Shown here in pieces: positions 1-5,385 of a DNA stretch of 5,385 nt. The number at the start of each line of letters is the position of its first letter. Position 1 is the stretch's first letter. The notes under the pieces were generated by a model, which saw nothing but the letters and a program-made list of their open reading frames with translations, did not search any database and was not told the origin of the DNA. The DNA is from Rhodobacterales bacterium 34-62-10. GTDB taxonomy: Bacteria > Pseudomonadota > Alphaproteobacteria > Rhodobacterales > Rhodobacteraceae. The stretch lies in the NCBI GenBank assembly GCA_002282555.1, contig NCJR01000155.1, positions 1 through 5,385 of the forward strand. Reading direction: 5' to 3'. Made by a program: the position numbers and the translations under genes.

Positions 1-875
1 TAGGCGGCCATCACGGGCACATCGCCAAAGCTGACGGCCTGAATGAACAGCGCCCCCATGCCCGGCCATTGGAACACGGTTTCGGTGATGATGGCAAAGG
101 CGATCAGCCCGCCCAATTGCAGCCCGAAGATGGTGATCACGGGGATCAGTGTGTTTTTCAGTGCGTGGTGGAAATGGATGGACCTGTTGGTCAACCCGCG
201 CGCCTTGGCGAATTTGATATAGTCGGTGCGCAGCACCTCCATCATCTCGGCACGGACCAGCCGCATGATCAGCGTCAACTGGAAGAGGCAAAGCATCACG
301 GAAGGCAGGATCAGCGCCTTGAGGCCCGAGAGCGTCAGGAAACCGGTGGACCACCAGCCGATATCGACCACCATACCCCGCCCAAAGGAGGGCAGCCAGC
401 CCAGCCAGACCGAGAAGACAAGGATCAGCAGGATACCCGTCACGAACGTGGGCAGCGAGATCCCGACCAGTGATATGAGCTGCAACGCCTGCGTTGAAAA
501 GCTGTGCGGCCTAAGCGCGGTCAGGATACCCAAGGGTATGCCCAGCACGAGCGACAGCCCGGCCGCCACAAGCACCAGTTCTGCCGTCGCAGGAAAGCGT
601 TCCGCCAGCAGGGTCGAAACCGGCCGCGCATTGCGCCATGACAGGCCGAAATCCCCGGTGGCGGCACGGGCGACGAAGCGACCGTATTGCACCCAGAGTG
701 GTTGATCCAGACCCAGCCGTTCGCGCACGGCGTCCCGTTCTTCGGTCGTGGCGGTTTCGGCCACCATGGAATTGACCGGATCACCCATGAAACGGAACAT
801 CATGAAGGCAATCAGCGCGACGGCCAGCATCACGAAAACCGACTGGATGATCCGGCGGATCAGGAAACCAAACAT
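1..875 (-). CDS. Peptide/nickel-type ABC transporter permease, DppB-like (3' end cut by window edge)
   Basis: Inner-membrane permease of a family-5 (dipeptide/oligopeptide/nickel/opine) ABC importer, predicted to pair with a DppC-type permease and ATPases and to receive substrate from the binding protein encoded just upstream. I translated 291 codons with no stop; the frame leaves the window on a partial TA codon. It opens MFGFLIRRIIQSVFVML, the usual DppB N-terminus with a first membrane helix at about 9-29, then the conserved GDP (31-33) and a LGLDQPLWVQYG block (54-65). Further hydrophobic helices lie near 99-121, 133-160, 188-206 and 243-265. The cytoplasmic EAA-type loop that contacts the ATPase is visible at about 209-246 (RAEMMEVLRTDYIKFAKARG onward), followed by ITETVFQWPGMG (263-274). 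The start is fixed by GGGAGG at 883-888, seven bases upstream of the ATG. By comparison with E. coli DppB, roughly 30-40 C-terminal residues are missing. Substrate unknown. Confidence 0.95.
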   Translation of the reverse strand, partial: MFGFLIRRIIQSVFVMLAVALIAFMMFRFMGDPVNSMVAETATTEERDAVRERLGLDQPLWVQYGRFVARAATGDFGLSWRNARPVSTLLAERFPATAELVLVAAGLSLVLGIPLGILTALRPHSFSTQALQLISLVGISLPTFVTGILLILVFSVWLGWLPSFGRGMVVDIGWWSTGFLTLSGLKALILPSVMLCLFQLTLIMRLVRAEMMEVLRTDYIKFAKARGLTNRSIHFHHALKNTLIPVITIFGLQLGGLIAFAIITETVFQWPGMGALFIQAVSFGDVPVMAA

Positions 876-900
876 TGCGGAACCTCCCTTGGGTCATGGT

Positions 901-923
901 GGGCAGGGGATCACCCCCTGCCC
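901..923 (-). repeat. Perfect 9-bp intergenic hairpin between binding protein and permease
   Basis: GGGCAGGGG (901-909), a 5-nt loop (910-914) and CCCCTGCCC (915-923) form an uninterrupted inverted repeat. In the mRNA of the minus-strand operon it begins 7 nt after the binding-protein stop and ends about 12 nt before the permease Shine-Dalgarno. There is no U-tract after it, so it does not look like a full intrinsic terminator. Such hairpins in transporter operons often protect the upstream message from 3' decay or partly stop transcription, so that the binding protein is made in excess over the membrane parts. That role is inferred here. Confidence 0.8.
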
Positions 924-930
924 GTCCGGA

Positions 931-2496
931 TCACTTGGTGACGCGCGCATACCAAAGGCGCACCAGATCATCGGCGGCCTGCGGCACCTCGACCGTGTCG
1001 CGCGCGGCCCATGACAGCGGCTGCTGGTGCAGCGGCAGCCATGCCACGTCATCCTTGGCCAGCATCAGCGCCTCGATCATCATGGCGTTGCGCTTGGCCG
1101 GATCGACCTCGACCGCGACAGCCTTGGTAAGTTCGTCCACGCGCGGGTTCGAATAGCCCGCAGGGGTGAAGGTGCCGTATTCGCCGCCCGGCGTCGCCAG
1201 CATCGCCGACAGGACCGAGAAACCATCCAGCATCGGCAGGGTGGCCCAGCCCAGCATGAAGACATCGACCTGTCGGTTATCGACCTTCTGGAAGTGCATC
1301 TGGCGCGGTTCTGTCACCAGACGCGGCTCCAGCCCCGCCTGCGCCAGCATCGCGGCCATGGCCTGACAGATGCCCTCGTCATTCACATAGCGGTCATTGG
1401 GGCAGTTCAGGTTGAAAGCGAAGCCGTTCGGATAGCCCGCCTCGGCGAGCAGGGCCTTGGCGCGTTCGGGGTCATAGGGCAGGCGTTCATCCATAGCCTC
1501 GGTATAGCCGTTCACCTCGGGCGCGATGAGCGAGCCCGTGACGCGCGACTTGCCGCGCATGATGCGGTCGCGGATCAGATCCATGTTGATCGCGTGATAG
1601 AGCGCCTGCCGCACGCGAATGTCTTTCAGCGGATTGCCATCCACATTGCCGTCCACAAGGCTGTCACCCATGTTGATGCCCATCATGATGCTGCGCAGAC
1701 CGGGGTTTTGCAGCATCTTCACCCCTTCGGCCGCGGCGATACGGTCGGCATCCTGCAAGGGCGCAGGTTCGATCAGGTCGATCTCGCCCGACAGCAGCGC
1801 CGCCACGCGGGTCGCATCCGATCCGATGGGCGTGTGTTCGATCCGGGTCAGGTTGTGGACCGGTGTGTCCCACCATGCGTCATTGGCCACCAACACGTTC
1901 AGCGCATCGGGGCGGCGGCTTTCCAGCTTGAACGGGCCGGTGCCGTTGGCGTTGTTGGTGGTATATCCTTCCTCGCCCTGGCTCGCATCAATGGGGGCGA
2001 CGGCGTTGTTCGCCTCAAGCCAGCCCTTGTCCAAAACGAAGATATTGGTGAGGTAGTTGTTCAGCAGCGGCGTCGGCCCCTCAAGGATCAGATCGACGGT
2101 CAGATCGTCCACAATCTCGACCGCTTTCAGACCGGGCAGGTTGCCGCGCAGAGGCGATTTCGGATCGACCGCCCGCATCAGCGACACCTGAACGTCATCG
2201 GCGCCGAATGTCTCGCCACCGTGAAAGGTCACACCTTCGCGCAGGGTGAAGCGCACGCGGGTCGGCTCGATCACTTCCCACGCGGTTGCCAGGGCCGGCT
2301 CGATCTTCAGTTCGGCGTCATAGCGCACAAGCGGTTCATAGATGTGATGGGTGAAGATATTGGTGAAACTGTCGGTGACGGCATGGGGATCAAGCCCATA
2401 GACATCGCGCGCCGTGGCAAAGCGCAGGGTTTCGGCACTGGCCCCGGTCGCGAACATCGTCGCGGCGGCGGCGGTCATCATGAGGTGGCGAAGCAT
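931..2496 (-). CDS. Periplasmic solute-binding protein, family 5 (SBP_bac_5), of a peptide/opine-type ABC importer
   Basis: Extracytoplasmic receptor that captures the substrate and delivers it to the membrane permeases. The 521-aa length is normal for the family. Residues 1-21 are a Sec signal peptide (MLRHLMM, Ala-rich core, then ASA before E22); there is no lipobox Cys, so a free periplasmic protein is expected. Mature-domain landmarks: DVYGLDPHAVTD near the N-terminus, the YEPLVRYD block, FTLREGVTFHGGETFGADDV (family signature), a GTGPFKLES segment, and the C-terminal-lobe motifs DIRVRQALYHAINMDLI, YDPERAKALLAEAGYPNG and LGWATLPMLDGFSVLSAM. It ends in LWYARVTK. The frame is open 16 codons further upstream, but I chose this ATG because GGGAG lies 7 nt before it and it exposes a clean signal peptide. 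First gene of the operon with the downstream permease; divergent from the GntR regulator. Family-5 members bind peptides, opines, nickel-chelates, sugars or other small molecules; the pocket specificity cannot be read by eye. Confidence 0.96.
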   Translation of the reverse strand: MLRHLMMTAAAATMFATGASAETLRFATARDVYGLDPHAVTDSFTNIFTHHIYEPLVRYDAELKIEPALATAWEVIEPTRVRFTLREGVTFHGGETFGADDVQVSLMRAVDPKSPLRGNLPGLKAVEIVDDLTVDLILEGPTPLLNNYLTNIFVLDKGWLEANNAVAPIDASQGEEGYTTNNANGTGPFKLESRRPDALNVLVANDAWWDTPVHNLTRIEHTPIGSDATRVAALLSGEIDLIEPAPLQDADRIAAAEGVKMLQNPGLRSIMMGINMGDSLVDGNVDGNPLKDIRVRQALYHAINMDLIRDRIMRGKSRVTGSLIAPEVNGYTEAMDERLPYDPERAKALLAEAGYPNGFAFNLNCPNDRYVNDEGICQAMAAMLAQAGLEPRLVTEPRQMHFQKVDNRQVDVFMLGWATLPMLDGFSVLSAMLATPGGEYGTFTPAGYSNPRVDELTKAVAVEVDPAKRNAMMIEALMLAKDDVAWLPLHQQPLSWAARDTVEVPQAADDLVRLWYARVTK

Positions 2497-2503
2497 CGCA
2501 ATT

Positions 2504-2508
2504 CTCCC
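2504..2508 (-). promoter_or_regulatory. Shine-Dalgarno that sets the binding-protein start
   Basis: On the minus strand this reads GGGAG, followed by 7 nt and the ATG at 2496-2494. The alternative in-frame ATG at 2544 has no comparable purine run at the right distance. Confidence 0.75.
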
Positions 2509-2559
2509 GTTGGTATGGCGCTGGCTGCATTGCAGGGGCTGCATGGCCGCGATGCATAC

Positions 2560-2589
2560 ATTGCAAACATACGCGTCATAAATTGTCTA
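2560..2589 (-). promoter_or_regulatory. Candidate sigma-70 promoter of the transport operon
   Basis: On the minus strand, TAGACA (2589-2584; 5 of 6 matches to TTGACA), an 18-nt spacer and TGCAAT (2565-2560; 4 of 6 to TATAAT). This would start RNA near 2553 and give a leader of roughly 55 nt. The -35 box lies inside the 2580-2595 palindrome, which would make the site directly repressible. Assigned by eye; alphaproteobacterial promoters are loosely conserved. Confidence 0.4.
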
Positions 2590-2595
2590 CAATTT
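2580..2595. promoter_or_regulatory. Putative GntR/FadR-subfamily operator palindrome
   Basis: AAATTGTCTACAATTT is a perfect inverted repeat with 7-bp arms around a 2-bp centre. Its core TTGT-CT-ACAA fits the known GT-N-AC pattern of operators bound by FadR-subfamily (FCD) GntR regulators. It sits in the divergent spacer between such a regulator and the binding-protein operon, overlapping the candidate -35 of the latter and just upstream of the candidate gntR promoter. Binding by the adjacent regulator is inferred from position and symmetry. Confidence 0.65.
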
Positions 2596-2602
2596 TTTAT
2601 TC

Positions 2603-2631
2603 TTGTGCCGACAGTATTGTTGACTTATTTT
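2603..2631 (+). promoter_or_regulatory. Candidate promoter of the regulator-amidohydrolase operon
   Basis: TTGTGC (2603-2608), a 17-nt spacer and TATTTT (2626-2631), in the most AT-rich part of the spacer; RNA would start near 2638, with a leader of about 38 nt. A second -35-like box, TTGACT (2620-2625), is a better match on its own, but its -10 partner (near 2643-2648) is poor. The choice between the two is uncertain. Confidence 0.35.
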
Positions 2632-2660
2632 TAGGCAAACCTGATTTAGCCTTTCAGGAC

Positions 2661-2667
2661 GGGAGGA
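2661..2667 (+). promoter_or_regulatory. Shine-Dalgarno that sets the regulator start
   Basis: GGGAGGA, 8 nt before the ATG at 2676. It supports this start over the in-frame ATG at 2583, which falls in the AT-rich promoter zone and lacks a recognisable site. Confidence 0.8.
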
Positions 2668-2675
2668 TACCGCAG

Positions 2676-3362
2676 ATGAATCTGGCCGAGACGACCACCG
2701 ACGCCCCGCATGTCGAGATCTACAACCGCATCTGGCTGTCGATTGCCGAGCGCAAACTGAAGCCCGGCACCCGCCTCAAGGAAGAGAAACTGGCAGAGAT
2801 ATTCTCGGTGAGTCGCGCCCGTGTCCGGCAGGCATTGACCGCCCTGGAACATGACGGGCTGGTCACGCTGGTGCCCAATCGCGGTGCCTTCGTCTCGCAG
2901 CCTTCAATCGAGGAGGCGCGGGACATATTCTTTGCGCGCCGCACCATCGAGACGCAGTTGGTGGCTCGGCTGTGCGAGGTGGTGACACCCGAGGCGATTA
3001 CCCGGTTGGAGGCCCATGTGAAGCAGGAACGCGAGGCGCGGGCTGCGGGCGACACCAAGGCGACCGTGCGGCTGTCCGGCGCATTTCACCTGCTGATCGG
3101 GGAGCTGGCCGGGTCACCCTATCTGTGGGACGTGCTGCGGGATCTGCTGTCGCGCACATCGCTCATCATCGTGATGTATCAGACCCGCAGCCAGGCGGAT
3201 TGCGGCCCTGATGAGCACGCCGAAATCGTGGCAGCCGTCGCGCGCGGCGACGCGGATCGCGCCAAACATCTGATGAACCACCACATCGACCATCTGGAAG
3301 GCCAGCTTGATCTGGAACAGGACACGCAGGAACCCAGCGACCTGCGGGATCTGCTGGCATGA
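2676..3362 (+). CDS. GntR-family transcriptional regulator, FadR subfamily with FCD ligand domain
   Basis: DNA-binding repressor or activator of 228 aa, the usual size for FCD-type GntR proteins. The N-terminal winged helix-turn-helix occupies about residues 12-78: EIYNRIWLSIAERKLKPGTRL, the recognition part SVSRARVRQALTALEHDGLV, and the wing LVPNRGAFVSQPS. The C-terminal helical FCD effector domain follows (about 84-215), with three metal-site type histidines in GAFHLLI, DEHAEI and MNHHIDH. The Asp usually found four residues before the first of these is Ser here (SGAFH). The gene diverges from the transport operon and overlaps the amidohydrolase start by ATGA, so it probably controls both arms and itself through the 2580-2595 palindrome. 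FCD proteins typically sense small carboxylates, sugar acids or amino-acid-like metabolites; the ligand here is unknown. An upstream in-frame ATG would add 31 residues unlike the family and was not used. Confidence 0.95.
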   Translation: MNLAETTTDAPHVEIYNRIWLSIAERKLKPGTRLKEEKLAEIFSVSRARVRQALTALEHDGLVTLVPNRGAFVSQPSIEEARDIFFARRTIETQLVARLCEVVTPEAITRLEAHVKQEREARAAGDTKATVRLSGAFHLLIGELAGSPYLWDVLRDLLSRTSLIIVMYQTRSQADCGPDEHAEIVAAVARGDADRAKHLMNHHIDHLEGQLDLEQDTQEPSDLRDLLA

Positions 3363-4810
3363 GCGGGCCGCAAATCGCTCCGCATGATCTGCTGTTGCGC
3401 TGCGCCACGGTTGTGACGGTGGATCCTGAGCGCCGCGTGATCGAGGACGGCTGGGTCGCGGTGGACGGCGACCGGATCGCGGCGATTGGCACCGGCGCCC
3501 TCCCCCCGGCACGCCGGGTGATCGATCGGCCCGGATTGATCGCAATGCCCGGTCTGATCGACGCGCATTCCCACGCGGGCCACGGTCTTGTTCGCGCCGC
3601 GGGCGACGGGGATGGCGATTTGTGGTTCCAGATCTGCGCCGACATCTATGCCCATGCCGCCACGCCGGGTTTTTGGCTGGCCGAGCAGCGTCTGGCGCAG
3701 TTGGAGCGGTTGATGGGCGGGGTGACAACCGCTGTGTCGCTGTTGGGTGGCGGGGCCGATGTCTATCGCACCGACACGATTGCCGCAGGGGAAGCCCATT
3801 GCGCTGCGACTGTCGAAAGCGGTCTGCGCACAATCATGGCCGTGGGCCCGGGCCGCCTGCCCTTCCCGCGCCTGTTCGCCCCAGACCGCTACCCCGTCAG
3901 TTTCGAAGCGCAGATGGAGGTCTGCGCCGACCTGATCGCGCGGCATAACGATGTGCTGACACGGCGCACCGGCGTGGCGCTGATTATGCCAGTCTATACC
4001 GCCGATCACATGGTCGCGCATGGCGACGAGATCCGCGCCATGTCCTCAGCCATGCGCGCATTGCAGGACCGCACCGGCGTGCTGTTCACACAGGACGGGC
4101 ACCGCGAGGGGTCGATCGCGCTGGCGCGGGATCTGGGCCTGCTGTCACCCCGCGCGGCCCTTGGGCACAGTGTCGAACTGACGCCTGCCGATTTTGACGC
4201 ACTGCGCGAGACGGGCGCCACGATCATCCACAACCCCAGCGCCATCATGTCGATTATCGGCAGATGTCCGGTGCCAGAACTGCTGGAGGCAGGTGTGACC
4301 GTCTGCCTTGGCTCGGACGCAGGCGCGCCCGACCGTGGCTTTGACATGTTCCGCCACATGGCGCAGGCGATGCATTACCATCGCCGCCATTTCCGCGACC
4401 CCGCCGTTCTGCCCGAAGGCAAGACACTGGAGTTGTGCACCATCGACGCCGCCCGCGCGCTGGGACTGGAGTCCGAGATCGGCTCGCTGGAAATAGGCAA
4501 GAAGGCCGACATCATCCTGCTCGACGGGCGCAAGCCGCATCTGTGGCCGCCTGTGATGGTATTGAACCGGATCACCCATTTCGCCAGCGCCGCAGATGTG
4601 GACACGGTCATTGTCAATGGTCAGGTGCTCATGGAGCAGCGACACATTCCGCATCTGGACGCGGACACGATACTTGATCAGGCCGCTTTAGAGGCTGAGC
4701 GCGTGTTCTCAGCCACGGGTCATGAAGGGGCGCGAACTGAAAGCGACGAGATTTGGGGGCAGCCAAGGCAACGGAAAACGGCTTTTCGTCCAGCAGGATC
4801 TGACAAGTAA
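3359..4810 (+). CDS. Metal-dependent amidohydrolase (cytosine deaminase/chlorohydrolase-like), cytoplasmic
   Basis: A 483-aa member of the amidohydrolase superfamily, which hydrolyses C-N (or C-Cl) bonds in nucleobases, triazines and related small compounds. The start overlaps the regulator stop (ATGA), with a weak GGGA nine nt upstream, suggesting translational coupling. Layout: N-terminal half of the small beta domain (about 10-62; VDGDRIAAIG), then PGLIDAHSHAGHGLVRA with the metal pair H70/H72, a TIM-barrel, LGHSVE with H270, HNPSAIMSIIGRCPVPELLEAG, and LGSDAGAPDRGFDMFRHM with the catalytic Asp D320. The small domain closes with GSLEIGKKADIILLD (375-389) and DTVIVNGQVLM (415-425). No signal peptide. 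Odd point: the strand-5 segment that is usually H-x-x-E reads FTQDGHREG (243-251), with no His at 241-247. After about 450 there is a polar, charged tail of some 33 residues. The transporter next door suggests a catabolic rather than salvage role. Substrate not identified; a non-canonical or degenerate active site is possible. Confidence 0.9.
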   Translation: MSGPQIAPHDLLLRCATVVTVDPERRVIEDGWVAVDGDRIAAIGTGALPPARRVIDRPGLIAMPGLIDAHSHAGHGLVRAAGDGDGDLWFQICADIYAHAATPGFWLAEQRLAQLERLMGGVTTAVSLLGGGADVYRTDTIAAGEAHCAATVESGLRTIMAVGPGRLPFPRLFAPDRYPVSFEAQMEVCADLIARHNDVLTRRTGVALIMPVYTADHMVAHGDEIRAMSSAMRALQDRTGVLFTQDGHREGSIALARDLGLLSPRAALGHSVELTPADFDALRETGATIIHNPSAIMSIIGRCPVPELLEAGVTVCLGSDAGAPDRGFDMFRHMAQAMHYHRRHFRDPAVLPEGKTLELCTIDAARALGLESEIGSLEIGKKADIILLDGRKPHLWPPVMVLNRITHFASAADVDTVIVNGQVLMEQRHIPHLDADTILDQAALEAERVFSATGHEGARTESDEIWGQPRQRKTAFRPAGSDK

Positions 4811-4872
4811 AGGTCTTCAGGACCTAACACCTGACTGAATCCCTCCTACGAAATATACCTGCGACGCACTTT

Positions 4873-4918
4873 GAAACAGGGCGCCTGCCATCTTGTGCGC
4901 GCCCCATTTCGGCTTTTT
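4873..4918 (+). terminator. Candidate rho-independent terminator of the regulator-amidohydrolase operon
   Basis: GAAA (4873-4876) pairs with TTTC (4907-4910) and GGGCGC (4879-4884) pairs with GCGCCC (4899-4904); a symmetric 2x2 mismatch lies between the two stems and the loop is 14 nt. A run of five T follows at 4914-4918. It lies about 60 nt beyond the amidohydrolase stop and before uppP. The large loop and the mismatch make it weaker than a textbook terminator. Confidence 0.45.
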
Positions 4919-5008
4919 GCAGGACTTCGATCCATGCTGCGATTGCAGGGTGTCCACCTCCTGCGAACATGCCGGGCTAAACTTTCCTGCCGCCAAGAGT
5001 TCGGACCA

Positions 5009-5112
5009 AATACCGATAAACCCTCTCACCGATGAAGCACGCACTCGCCCTTTTCGACCGACCTGTGATAGCTGACATGGCAACGTCACGCCTATGCCTT
5101 TGCATCGGTATT
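5009..5112. repeat. 9-bp inverted repeat bracketing the uppP upstream region
   Basis: AATACCGAT at 5009-5017 is the exact reverse complement of ATCGGTATT at 5104-5112, with 86 nt between. The right arm ends three bases before the uppP Shine-Dalgarno-like AGGGA. It could be a paired protein-binding site, a long-range stem or chance. Confidence 0.35.
5072..5098 (+). promoter_or_regulatory. Weak candidate promoter for uppP
   Basis: CTGACA (5072-5077; 5 of 6 to the -35 consensus) and TATGCC (5093-5098) with a short 15-nt spacer. No better pair was seen close to the gene. A promoter is expected somewhere here because uppP follows a terminator-like hairpin, but this exact placement is tentative. 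Confidence 0.2.
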
Positions 5113-5128
5113 CCAGGGAAAGACTATC

Positions 5129-5385
5129 ATGCCTGACACCTTGTTCGCGGCCCTTGTTCTGGGGGTTCTGGAGGGGCTGACCGAGTTCATTCCGGTCTCG
5201 TCCACCGGGCACATTCTGCTGGCCGGGCATTTCATGGGGTTCGAGAGCGCGGGCAAGACCTTCGAGGTTGTCATCCAGTTGGGCGCGGTGCTGGCGGTGA
5301 TGCTGGTTTATGCCACCAAACTGGTGGCGGTTTTCGCGGCGGCACCGCATGATCCGCAGGCGCGTCGGACGATCCTGTCAGTGCT
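5129..5385 (+). CDS. uppP: Undecaprenyl-diphosphatase UppP/BacA (3' end cut by window edge)
   Basis: Integral membrane phosphatase that converts undecaprenyl diphosphate to undecaprenyl phosphate, recycling the lipid carrier of peptidoglycan and other envelope polymers; its overproduction is known to give bacitracin resistance. The 85 complete codons present are diagnostic: a hydrophobic first segment, [17 protein letters not shown] (15-31) carrying the conserved (E/Q)xxxE glutamates E15/E19, the SSTG and H27, then [17 protein letters not shown] (45-61), a family hallmark followed by the next membrane helix. Full-length members are about 260-290 aa, so roughly two thirds, including the second conserved motif (PGxSRS type), lies beyond the window. 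AGGGA at 5115-5119 supports the ATG. Same strand as the amidohydrolase, but separated by 318 nt with a terminator-like hairpin, so probably an independent unit unrelated to the catabolic module. Confidence 0.97.
   Translation, partial: MPDTLFAALVLGVLEGLTEFIPVSSTGHILLAGHFMGFESAGKTFEVVIQLGAVLAVMLVYATKLVAVFAAAPHDPQARRTILSV

Larger units (their letters stand above)
4811..5128. other. 318-nt noncoding gap between amidohydrolase and uppP
   Basis: I find no credible gene. Short open frames here lack ribosome sites and recognisable sequence. No tRNA-like cloverleaf or tandem repeat is visible. The gap contains a small hairpin right after the amidohydrolase stop (AGGTC 4811-4815 with GACCT 4821-4825), the terminator-like structure at 4873-4918, a 9-bp inverted repeat (5009-5017 with 5104-5112), and the presumed uppP promoter. 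It marks the boundary between the catabolic module and the housekeeping gene. Confidence 0.7.

Noticed and set aside
2497..2544. 16-codon N-terminal extension of the binding protein
   Set aside because: The upstream ATG has no ribosome site at a proper distance, and the extension would bury the signal peptide. The ATG at 2496 has GGGAG seven nt upstream.
1027..2634. Long plus-strand open frame (535 codons) covering the binding-protein gene
   Set aside because: It is antisense to a clear SBP_bac_5 gene with signal peptide and family motifs. Its translation is His/Arg/Gln-rich with no recognisable domain, as expected of a shadow frame in GC-rich DNA.
2583..2675. 31-codon N-terminal extension of the GntR regulator
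   Set aside because: It runs through the AT-rich promoter/operator region and encodes nothing family-like. The ATG at 2676 has GGGAGGA in front and gives the normal length.
3114..4021. Overlapping long minus-strand ORFs opposite the regulator and amidohydrolase
   Set aside because: Arg/Pro/Ser-rich shadow frames opposite two well-supported genes; no ribosome sites or motifs.
4811..4825. Small hairpin AGGTC-TTCAG-GACCT just after the amidohydrolase stop as a terminator
   Set aside because: Only 5 bp with no T-run after it; the structure at 4873-4918 is a better terminator candidate.
4893..5075. 60-codon plus-strand ORF with several Cys in the gap before uppP
   Set aside because: No ribosome site, and it begins inside the terminator-like hairpin. 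Its Cys residues are scattered without a metal-binding pattern.
4817..5350. 177-codon minus-strand ORF across the gap and the start of uppP
   Set aside because: It runs antisense through the conserved uppP N-terminus. The translation is Gln/Arg-rich and has no recognisable features.
1..5385. CRISPR arrays, insertion sequences, tRNA genes or attachment sites
   Set aside because: I looked for regular direct repeats, transposase-like frames with terminal inverted repeats, and cloverleaf or T-arm signatures on both strands, and found none.

Overview
The window looks like GC-rich alphaproteobacterial chromosome, probably Rhodobacterales or a relative. That placement is an inference from composition, from codon choice and from the style of the proteins; there is no rRNA or other phylogenetic marker here. 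It holds five genes. Three are complete (a solute-binding protein, a GntR-type regulator and an amidohydrolase). Two are cut by the window edges (an ABC permease at the left, uppP at the right).

Left half, minus strand (1-2496): a divergently transcribed transport operon. The first gene encodes a secreted family-5 (peptide/nickel/opine type) solute-binding protein of 521 aa. A 55-nt gap carrying a perfect 9-bp hairpin separates it from a DppB-type permease, which runs off the window. The second permease and the ATPases expected of such a transporter would lie further left, outside the window.

Centre (2497-2675): an AT-rich divergent control region. It contains a 16-bp palindrome with the TTGT-N2-ACAA core typical of FadR-subfamily GntR operators. 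The palindrome overlaps the best -35 candidate of the transport operon.

Right half, plus strand (2676-4810): a GntR/FCD regulator, whose stop overlaps by ATGA the start of a 483-aa metal-dependent amidohydrolase of the cytosine deaminase/chlorohydrolase type. The simplest reading is a self-contained, substrate-induced uptake and catabolism module. The binding protein and transporter would import a small nitrogenous compound, the amidohydrolase would hydrolyse or deaminate it, and the GntR protein would repress both arms until the compound or a product binds. The substrate cannot be read from the sequence. The amidohydrolase is unusual in lacking the canonical HxxE segment at strand 5, although the other metal-binding motifs are intact.

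Right edge (4811-5385): a 318-nt noncoding gap with a terminator-like hairpin, then the start of uppP (undecaprenyl-diphosphate phosphatase), an unrelated envelope housekeeping gene. A 9-bp inverted repeat brackets the presumed uppP leader.
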